Source: an uncultured Phycisphaerae bacterium (GTDB lineage Bacteria > Planctomycetota > Phycisphaerae > Phycisphaerales > SM1A02). From it: DNA of 5,011 nucleotides. Under the pieces are notes generated by a model. It saw only the letters and a list, made by a program, of their open reading frames with translations, was not told where the DNA came from and searched no databases. Positions 1 to 5,011 of this stretch are shown one piece after another. The first letter of the stretch is position 1; every line of letters starts with the position of its first letter. The stretch is from the NCBI GenBank assembly GCA_913046275.1, contig CAJWSE010000087.1:1-5011 (forward strand), read 5' to 3'. Position numbers and translations under genes: made by a program.

Positions 1-1
1 T

Positions 2-1627
2 GCTCGAGAGGTGTCAGGTGCGAAAGAAATTGCAGATTTTCTTGATCCAAAGTTGAAACTACTTGAAGATCCAAAGGATCTGCCTGGCGCATCTGAAGCC
101 GCCAAATTGCTTGCAGAGTCTATCCGAGAAGGTAAGAAGGTTCTTATTTTTGGCGATTACGATGCAGACGGCATTACAGCTTCTGCAGTTCTTTACCACA
201 TTATTAGAGTCGCGACGGGCCAAGAGGGGCCTTCTATTTACATACCGGATCGTTTTGATGAGGGCTACGGTATTCAGGTTGCAGCCATTGAAAAATTTGC
301 TGATCAAGGGATTGACCTTGTTGTATCTGTAGATTGTGGGATTACGGCAATCGATGCAGCAAATAGAGCGAAAGAACTCGGTATTCAACTAATTGTGACG
401 GATCATCACAAGCCAATTAAGGATGGAACTCTGCCTGATTGCGCAGCCATAGTTCATCCTGGGCTAATTGAAAAACCGTCTACGCTCTTTGCAGGAGTTG
501 GCGTTGCCTATCAGTTGGCTTGGGCATTTGCTAGGGCTTGGTCTGGCGCTGAGTCAGTTACTCAAGAACTCAGCAAGGAATTGCTTGCGCTTCTTCCACT
601 TGTTGCCATTGGGACAGTTGCAGATATGGTCCCACTTGTGGGGGGTAATCGGATTATCACTCGGTGGGGCTTGCAGCTCTTGCCATCCACTGAATATCCA
701 GGTCTTCGCGCAATTATGGCTGAACTGGATACGCCAACTAAAAAGCTTAACGCTGCGCATATAAGTTTTGGTATTGCGCCATTGCTTAATGCTGCAGGGC
801 GTCTTTCTGGTGCAGCGAAAGCTGTTGATCTACTTACGCATCTTGAGGGGACAGTTGCAAAGGGAGCAGCAAGTGAATTAGTGAAAGTAAACAAGAGACG
901 GCAGGTGATTCAAAAATCAATTATTGAGGAAGCACTTAAACAAATTGAAACTCAGCAACTCAGTGAACAGCCTATTATCATTTTGAGCAATGATGAATGG
1001 CAACGAGGAGTAGTAGGGGTTGCTGCAGGAAAGTGCATCGAATCACACTACAGGCCGACAATATTACTTTCAGGCGATGGGGATGAACTCGTTGGTTCAG
1101 CACGTAGTATTAAAGGCTTCTCTATCTTTGATGCACTCTGCGCCTGTGATGAGCATCTGATTAAATTTGGCGGTCATGATATGGCTGCTGGCTTAACATT
1201 GAAGCGTCGCTCCTTCGCAGGCTTTGTTGCGGCAATGACCGAGTATGCTGCAGAGAATATTGAGCCAGATCAACTTATACAATCAGTTATGCCAGATGTT
1301 ATTGCAGAAATACACGAAGTTACGAATACGGTTGCTGTAGAAATTGAAAAAATGGGGCCTTTTGGTATTGCTAACCGTGCGCCAGTTTTGCAAATTATGA
1401 ATGTGCAACTTAACGATGTCAAGGTTATGGGTGGTGGTGGCACTCATTTGTCGTTTAAGATTGGTCCGCAACGTATTCGATGCGTCTGGTGGAATCAAGG
1501 CGCACATATTGAAAAGTTGAGTAATGGTACACGCGCTAACGTAATTGGGAAGCTAAAAGTAAATGAGTTTAGAGGTCGACGCACGGCTGAACTTGACATT
1601 ATTGATGCTCAACTACCAGGCGCTTAA
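2..1627 (+). CDS. recJ: Single-stranded-DNA-specific exonuclease RecJ (N-terminus cut by window edge)
   Basis: RecJ degrades single-stranded DNA 5' to 3' in RecF-pathway recombination, mismatch repair and base-excision repair, using Mn2+/Mg2+ in the cytoplasm. Counting from the GTG at 11, all DHH-phosphoesterase motifs are visible: GDYDADG (48-54), VDCG (107-110), DHH (131-133) and GTVADMVPL (201-209). The DHHA1 half follows, with NAAGR (260-264), GVVGVAAGK (333-341), GSARS (362-366) and GGHDMAAG (387-394). A C-terminal OB-fold region runs from about 430 to 538. The frame stays open to the left edge (Ala-Arg-Glu before the GTG), and the conserved 'FLDPKL..LEDP' stretch sits at residues 10-21. 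The GTG is therefore probably internal, with an estimated 20-40 residues missing. The visible length of about 540 aa fits the family (roughly 560-580). The active site looks intact. The OB domain has VWWNQG where many RecJ proteins have a Phe-Gly-type motif. The TAA stop lies inside the convergent gene. Confidence 0.95.
   Translation, partial: AREVSGAKEIADFLDPKLKLLEDPKDLPGASEAAKLLAESIREGKKVLIFGDYDADGITASAVLYHIIRVATGQEGPSIYIPDRFDEGYGIQVAAIEKFADQGIDLVVSVDCGITAIDAANRAKELGIQLIVTDHHKPIKDGTLPDCAAIVHPGLIEKPSTLFAGVGVAYQLAWAFARAWSGAESVTQELSKELLALLPLVAIGTVADMVPLVGGNRIITRWGLQLLPSTEYPGLRAIMAELDTPTKKLNAAHISFGIAPLLNAAGRLSGAAKAVDLLTHLEGTVAKGAASELVKVNKRRQVIQKSIIEEALKQIETQQLSEQPIIILSNDEWQRGVVGVAAGKCIESHYRPTILLSGDGDELVGSARSIKGFSIFDALCACDEHLIKFGGHDMAAGLTLKRRSFAGFVAAMTEYAAENIEPDQLIQSVMPDVIAEIHEVTNTVAVEIEKMGPFGIANRAPVLQIMNVQLNDVKVMGGGGTHLSFKIGPQRIRCVWWNQGAHIEKLSNGTRANVIGKLKVNEFRGRRTAELDIIDAQLPGA
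1613..1627. other. Tail-to-tail overlap of recJ and the short CNNM-CBS gene
   Basis: The TAA of recJ (1625-1627) and the TAG of the convergent gene (1613-1615 on the - strand) enclose 15 shared bases. No intergenic space exists, and I see no GC-rich hairpin with a T-tract nearby. The two transcripts must therefore end inside each other's coding sequence, or rely on factor-dependent termination. Confidence 0.85.
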
Positions 1628-2590
1628 CTCTCCTACAATTGGTTCTACAAGATCTTTGAGTGTTACTATCCCTAATGGTTGTTTCCCAGAATGTGCAACA
1701 ACCCCGATAGATTTACCGCTTTCACGAAGCTGATGCAACGCGTCCTGCACTTTTGTATCTGGTGAAATGTTGAGTGGCTCAAGCAATAAGATGTTTGTTG
1801 GCATCTCTGGCTCAAGCAGCGCGCGTAAAACAGGAAGTATGCCTTCCACTCTACCATTGCGGTTAAGTACAGGGATCCTTGTGTATTTGGTTCCACATAA
1901 GGTCTTTGCTCTTCGCTGCAGCGACATAGTTTCGTCAATGCATGAAACTCTTGCCCATGGCGTCATTTTACTTTTCACTGTAAGCGACTGCATAGTGAGA
2001 ACACGATCCGCAAGTGTAATTTGTTCATCACTTAACACGCCGCCATCAAGGCCTTCTTTAAAGAGTAGCCCAAAGCGTCTACGTGGCGTTGGCTCTAGTG
2101 TTGATTCTTTGCCCAAAATAGTTTGCGCGATTCTTCCAATTGTAGAAACAACTGGGACAATGCCGGTCCATCGAAGTACTTGATCCGAGATGCTCAAAGT
2201 AGTACTGCATCGATAAGTCCAAGAGTCGGTACGCGTACGAAATAAGTCTTTTGGTAATACCTCGCCAAAAATAAATAAGAGCGGGATCATCACGAGTGCA
2301 TTTAAGAGAATAGAGATCCAAGGCCCGAGTGATGCTTCCTCAAGCAATCGGGCCGCGCCATAGCTAGCAACATAATTTGCGACGTTGTTGCAAATTAATA
2401 AAACAGCAAGCATTCTTGTTGGATTTTCAATTAATCTTTGCAGACGTTTTGCAGAACGTTGTTTCGAAGTTGCGCGTACATGCAATCGAATTTGGTTGAT
2501 TGTGTAGAGCCCAGTCTCAAGGCCAGAATATATCGCGCTCAGTGCAATACCAACAAGTAAAATCGTAATGGCAATAGGGATATCAGCCAT
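1613..2590 (-). CDS. Short CNNM (DUF21)-CBS membrane protein, CorC/CorB-like, lacking the C-terminal CorC_HlyC domain
   Basis: This is a 325-residue membrane protein of the CNNM/CorC family, whose members are linked to Mg2+ transport or efflux (annotated 'hemolysin' for historical reasons). The N-terminal DUF21 domain (about 1-160) has hydrophobic segments near 5-22, 60-80 and 92-110. It carries the family signatures SGLET (22-26), CNNVANY (67-73) and GEVLPK (109-114). A cytosolic linker leads to two CBS repeats (about 203-262 and 268-323), marked by MTPW (209-212), TRIPVL (237-242) and GIVTLKDLVEP (307-317). The protein stops right after CBS2, so the C-terminal transporter-associated domain found in its upstream neighbour is absent. 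The second CBS repeat lacks the usual DEFGGT motif. The ATG overlaps the stop of the upstream paralogue by 8 bp, suggesting translational coupling. Only a weak GGAT lies about 7 nt upstream. The 3' end overlaps recJ. The family is secure; the transported ion and physiological role are inferred. Confidence 0.9.
   Translation of the reverse strand: MADIPIAITILLVGIALSAIYSGLETGLYTINQIRLHVRATSKQRSAKRLQRLIENPTRMLAVLLICNNVANYVASYGAARLLEEASLGPWISILLNALVMIPLLFIFGEVLPKDLFRTRTDSWTYRCSTTLSISDQVLRWTGIVPVVSTIGRIAQTILGKESTLEPTPRRRFGLLFKEGLDGGVLSDEQITLADRVLTMQSLTVKSKMTPWARVSCIDETMSLQRRAKTLCGTKYTRIPVLNRNGRVEGILPVLRALLEPEMPTNILLLEPLNISPDTKVQDALHQLRESGKSIGVVAHSGKQPLGIVTLKDLVEPIVGELSAW
2583..2590 (-). other. 8-bp overlap between the two CNNM-CBS genes
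   Basis: On the - strand the bases read ATGGCTGA: the upstream gene ends His-Gly-stop (CAT GGC TGA), while ATG GCT GA begins the downstream paralogue. Such a tight junction between two related membrane proteins suggests coupled synthesis in a fixed ratio. The nearest purine-rich element is a weak GGAT about 7 nt before the ATG. Confidence 0.85.
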
Positions 2591-3872
2591 GATATTTATC
2601 CGAATTTCCTATAGCGACGATGACTTTTGAGACTTGATATTCTTTCATGGAATCAACCGCAATTGAGATATTTCCAAGTAATATGCTGTCACCAACTCTT
2701 GGGATTCTGCCAAGCTTGGCAGCAATAAGTCCGCCCATTGTTGCCGCTGGACAGTTTTCTATCAAGAGACCAGTTGCAGCAGCCCATGATCGCACACCTG
2801 TATTTGCATCAATTAACCACTGGTCGTTTTGAAGTTGTTTTGGTTCCTCAATTTGCATATTAGGGTTGTCGCCAATTTCACCGATTAATTCTTCCAGAAC
2901 ATCTTCGAGCGTTACAAGCCCAGCTGTACCGCCAAATTCATCAACAACAATTGCAAGGCGTGTTTTTGTTTCACGGAATCGGTTGAGTAATTGATCGAGT
3001 GTAGCAACTTGAGGTATGAATTGAGGCTTAGTCATACTTGTTTGCATTAGTGACGTGCCTAGGGCAAGTCGTTGTAAGTATCGTTTTGTGTGCAACATAC
3101 CTATAATTTCATCTAGGTTCTCTCGATAGATGGGAAGTTGCGTCAAGTTCGTTTCAGCGATAATCATTTTAATATCGTTTTCTAATGCTGTTGTAGGAGC
3201 GGCAACCATTTTAACGCGAGGTGTCATTACTTCGCGGACACGAATTCTAATTAACTCAACAACCTCAAATAATGTTTGCTGTTCAGTTTGATTGATCACA
3301 CCTTCTTTGGAGGAAAGAGCAACAAGTGTTGCAAGTTCTTCAGCATTTAAAGGTTCTGGTGCTTTGCCTCCAATTAGTCTTGATAGTGGCTTAATAATCA
3401 AAACATCTACAAGAGAACGAAAAGGGGTAATAGTTCTATGAAGTAGCTTCAATGCCGGGGAAAGTAGCGATGCTGTTCCGATTGGCCTCGCTGCCGCAGT
3501 CATTTTTGGCAGTACTTCTCCAAAAATGATAATTGCAAAAAGAGTGCCGACCGCAACTGCAATTTCAATTCCAATATTGCCTTTCAAATTTAAGATGAGC
3601 ACTGAACCTACAATGAAATACAGTACGTTCGCAGTCATATTGCCAATCAGAATAGTAATTAATACATTACGACGATGCTTAACAAGATACAGCGCAGCAT
3701 TTGCAGGGGGAGTTTTGCGTTGTCTGAGTTCCACAATTTGTGCTTGCGAAAGTCGAAAGAAAGCGGTTTCGCTAGAACTAAAGAAAGCGCTTAGACATAA
3801 CAAGGGCAGTAATGAAATCAGCAAAGCGATATCAATACTCGACCATTCAGATTGTGCAAGATAATTACTCAT
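2583..3872 (-). CDS. CorC/HlyC-type CNNM-CBS transporter family protein (full three-domain form)
   Basis: This 429-residue protein has the complete bacterial CorC/HlyC-family architecture. The DUF21/CNNM transmembrane domain (about 10-170) contains SSSETAFF (32-39), IGNMTAN (76-82) and GEVLPK (118-123), with hydrophobic segments near 13-32, 68-95 and 101-120. The CBS pair (about 210-330) has REVMTPR (213-219), QLPIYRE (245-251), DEFGGTAGLVTLEDVLEELIGE (311-332) and a regular spacing. A CorC_HlyC transporter-associated domain covers about 347-425 (WLIDANTGV at 352-360, TMGGLIA at 378-384, GRIPRVGD at 388-395). Characterised members act in Mg2+ homeostasis: they bind Mg2+ in the membrane domain and ATP at the CBS module, and work as dimers. 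The ATG shares a 4-bp ATGA with the stop of plsC, and the gene runs 8 bp into the second CNNM gene. It is therefore the middle member of an overlapping operon. 'Hemolysin' annotations for this family are usually misleading. Confidence 0.95.
   Translation of the reverse strand: MSNYLAQSEWSSIDIALLISLLPLLCLSAFFSSSETAFFRLSQAQIVELRQRKTPPANAALYLVKHRRNVLITILIGNMTANVLYFIVGSVLILNLKGNIGIEIAVAVGTLFAIIIFGEVLPKMTAAARPIGTASLLSPALKLLHRTITPFRSLVDVLIIKPLSRLIGGKAPEPLNAEELATLVALSSKEGVINQTEQQTLFEVVELIRIRVREVMTPRVKMVAAPTTALENDIKMIIAETNLTQLPIYRENLDEIIGMLHTKRYLQRLALGTSLMQTSMTKPQFIPQVATLDQLLNRFRETKTRLAIVVDEFGGTAGLVTLEDVLEELIGEIGDNPNMQIEEPKQLQNDQWLIDANTGVRSWAAATGLLIENCPAATMGGLIAAKLGRIPRVGDSILLGNISIAVDSMKEYQVSKVIVAIGNSDKYHG
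3869..3872 (-). other. ATGA stop/start overlap between plsC and the CorC-type gene
   Basis: On the - strand the bases read ATGA. TGA ends plsC, and ATG starts the CNNM-CBS gene in another frame. No good Shine-Dalgarno is visible just upstream (the sequence before the ATG is GGCCACACAACA). Initiation therefore probably depends on ribosomes finishing plsC, i.e. termination-reinitiation coupling. The coupling is inferred; the overlap itself is seen directly. Confidence 0.85.
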
Positions 3873-4594
3873 TGTTGTGTGGCCATTTCGCAGACAGAAC
3901 GTTCAACTCGCTCCATAAACGTTTTGGAGGAATCGTCCTCTTGGAAGTGTACAGGTTTCCCGAATGAAACCAAGACTTTTCCGGGCTTTGGAATGTAGGT
4001 GGCTTCTGGAAGTACGTTTAAGCCACCTTCTACGCAAACCGGTACAACAGGTCGTCCACTTTTTTTTGCAAGTATCGCAAGTCCGCCTTTAAAAGAACCA
4101 ATCTTGCCTGTTCGGCTTCGGGTTCCCTCAGGATAGATTACTATGGACCAATTTCTCTCTAAAAGTGATTGCATCGTTCTAATTGAAGATAAGGGTGACT
4201 TTATTCGTTCAATTCCAAAAGCATGCCAAATCGATGCAACCAGTAACTGAATAAGCCTTTTTTTTATAGAAGTTCCAGTCGCATCAGCAAAATGATCGAA
4301 TGCTGCCGCTACCGCGGTTCTGTCACGAATCTTTTTTGGAAGAACATCAAGGATGACATGCGTGTCAATGTGACTTTGGTGATTTGAAGCAAAGAGCACA
4401 GGCGTATTAATGATGTCCAATGATGCGCTGTTCTTGGACTCCCATTTTACTCTTCGAATCCACTTTATAAATTTCAAGGCAGTTAATAGAACGCAACGAC
4501 AAACATATACCGAAGGGCGTTTAAATTGGCTTAAAATTTCGTCCGCGTTTGGCGGCGTTTTACTCGTTTTGGCTTCTAGGAATTTCATTGGCAT
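3869..4594 (-). CDS. plsC: 1-acyl-sn-glycerol-3-phosphate acyltransferase, PlsC/LPLAT family
   Basis: This membrane-associated acyltransferase transfers a fatty acyl chain to lysophosphatidic acid, or a related lysolipid, to give phosphatidic acid for phospholipid synthesis. With the ATG at 4594 it is 241 residues. A hydrophobic N-terminal segment (about 31-46) is followed by the catalytic NHQSHID (71-77), an HX4D motif. FGIERIKSP comes next (126-134), then the acyl-acceptor motif YPEGTRSRTG (144-153) and RPVVPVCVEGG (171-181), matching acyltransferase motif IV. All expected motifs are present. The start is uncertain: in-frame ATGs occur at 4624, 4594 and 4588, and a TTG at 4642, none with a clear Shine-Dalgarno. 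I chose 4594 because it keeps a plausible N-terminus and limits the overlap with the upstream aminotransferase to 35 bp. The TGA stop overlaps the next ATG as ATGA. The exact acyl acceptor cannot be read from sequence; other LPLAT activities (e.g. lysophosphatidylethanolamine) remain possible. Confidence 0.92.
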   Translation of the reverse strand: MPMKFLEAKTSKTPPNADEILSQFKRPSVYVCRCVLLTALKFIKWIRRVKWESKNSASLDIINTPVLFASNHQSHIDTHVILDVLPKKIRDRTAVAAAFDHFADATGTSIKKRLIQLLVASIWHAFGIERIKSPLSSIRTMQSLLERNWSIVIYPEGTRSRTGKIGSFKGGLAILAKKSGRPVVPVCVEGGLNVLPEATYIPKPGKVLVSFGKPVHFQEDDSSKTFMERVERSVCEMATQQ

Positions 4595-5009
4595 GTGCGA
4601 GTACTTTTTCAAATGCTGCTGCATACTGGTCAAGCAATTCAATATCTGCTGAAGGGAAAGCTGGTAATTTTAACAAGGAACCATTGCCTTGCGCCGTGTT
4701 TGGCAAATCCTCAGGGTCATACAAGTGAATTGGGTTTTCGGTAGTTGCTGGGAGGCGTGCAATTTTAGACCATACATGATTTGTAAAAACAGGTTGTTGG
4801 TGAAGAAGAGGGTAGCGGGGAGCGTCAACTAGTGCGCCTTCTGCCTGAAGAGCTTTAGCGAAATCTTTAATTGGTAGTCCTGTTTTGGTTTCGTCGTAGC
4901 GAACAAGAAATTCGAAATACACTCGTTCGACACCATTTGGTGACAAAAAAGTTTCAATACCAAGAGCTTGGAGTTTGTTAGAGAGATATACACAATTTTT
5001 ATTGCGCCT
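4560..5009 (-). CDS. DegT/DnrJ/EryC1/StrS-family PLP aminotransferase, C-terminal fragment (5' end outside window)
   Basis: The last 149 codons of a gene entering from the right edge are visible; the frame is open to the edge, and no start needs to be assumed (a TTG at 4946 is internal). The pattern matches the C-terminal small domain of DegT/DnrJ/EryC1/StrS sugar aminotransferases. In edge-based numbering, RRNKNCVYLSNKLQALGI (1-18) is followed by a strand region, VYFEFLVRYD (30-39). After that come a 'FAKALQAEGALVDAPRYPLLHQ'-like helix and loop (50-71), QPVF (72-75) and a final KLPAFPSAD..LLDQYAAAFEKV region (114-136). These enzymes use PLP and usually glutamate or glutamine to aminate keto-sugars or inosose. 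The YPLLHQQPVF region resembles the inosose/aminocyclitol aminotransferase branch, but this is only suggestive. The PLP-binding lysine and most of the active site lie off-window. The gene's 3' end overlaps the plsC start, placing it upstream in the same operon. Family call good; substrate unknown. Confidence 0.85.
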   Translation of the reverse strand, partial: RRNKNCVYLSNKLQALGIETFLSPNGVERVYFEFLVRYDETKTGLPIKDFAKALQAEGALVDAPRYPLLHQQPVFTNHVWSKIARLPATTENPIHLYDPEDLPNTAQGNGSLLKLPAFPSADIELLDQYAAAFEKVLAHANEIPRSQNE

Positions 5010-5011
5010 CT

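Noticed and set aside
562..894. A - strand open frame within recJ
   Set aside because: It runs opposite the conserved DHH/DHHA1 coding region of recJ. It has no ribosome site or domain and reads as a shadow of recJ.
1767..2183. A 138-codon open frame on the + strand, opposite the short CNNM-CBS gene
   Set aside because: It lies entirely antisense to a well-supported gene, has low-complexity Ser/Leu-rich content and no recognisable domain. It is best explained as a shadow frame.
2583..2590. A frameshift splitting one gene into the two CNNM-CBS genes
   Set aside because: Each protein has its own complete DUF21 and CBS pair, so they are tandem paralogues, not halves of one broken gene.
3526..3864. 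A 112-codon open frame on the + strand, opposite the N-terminal membrane domain of the CorC-type gene
   Set aside because: It is antisense to conserved transmembrane coding sequence, and its composition mirrors that gene. No independent support was found.
1613..3872. Reading the two CNNM-CBS proteins as hemolysins or toxins
   Set aside because: The 'hemolysin' label is historical. Domain content (DUF21, CBS, CorC_HlyC) points to divalent-cation transport or homeostasis, and there are no toxin-like features.
1..5011. A novel defence, mobile or RNA-based system, CRISPR array, tRNA/rRNA or insertion sequence
   Set aside because: The window is almost fully covered by five recognisable housekeeping or metabolic genes. 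I saw no direct-repeat arrays, inverted-repeat ends, integrase or transposase motifs, or structured non-coding stretches, and no gap above 300 bases exists.

Overview
The window holds five protein-coding genes and almost no non-coding DNA. Base composition is moderate (mid-40s % GC by eye, not computed). Nothing in it looks like phage, an insertion sequence, CRISPR or an RNA gene. It reads as an ordinary chromosomal stretch of a compact bacterial genome. The taxon cannot be fixed from sequence alone. The paired CNNM/CBS proteins, and a RecJ whose OB domain carries a Trp-Trp variant, remind me of Planctomycetota (Phycisphaerae-like) proteins, but this is a recollection-based guess at low confidence.

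Layout: on the + strand (2-1627) lies most of recJ, the single-stranded-DNA-specific 5'-3' exonuclease, with its extreme N-terminus cut off by the window edge. On the - strand a convergent cluster of four genes runs from the right edge leftwards. In order of transcription these are the C-terminal third or so of a DegT/DnrJ/EryC1/StrS-type PLP aminotransferase (5009-4560), a PlsC-type 1-acylglycerol-3-phosphate acyltransferase (about 4594-3869), a full-length CorC/HlyC-type CNNM-CBS membrane protein (3872-2583), and a second, shorter CNNM-CBS protein (2590-1613). The four - strand genes overlap end to start: about 29-35 bp depending on the plsC start, then 4 bp (ATGA), then 8 bp. They therefore look like one translationally coupled operon. 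Its last gene overlaps recJ tail-to-tail by 15 bp, leaving no room for a dedicated intergenic terminator.

Function: the four-gene operon is envelope-oriented. The acyltransferase makes phosphatidic acid for phospholipids. The two CNNM/CBS proteins are probable Mg2+/divalent cation transporters or membrane-integrity factors, and may act as a heteromeric pair. The aminotransferase probably makes an amino sugar or aminocyclitol. RecJ is an unrelated DNA-repair neighbour. I found no convincing previously undescribed system. The most interesting point is the overlapping pair of unequal CNNM/CBS paralogues.
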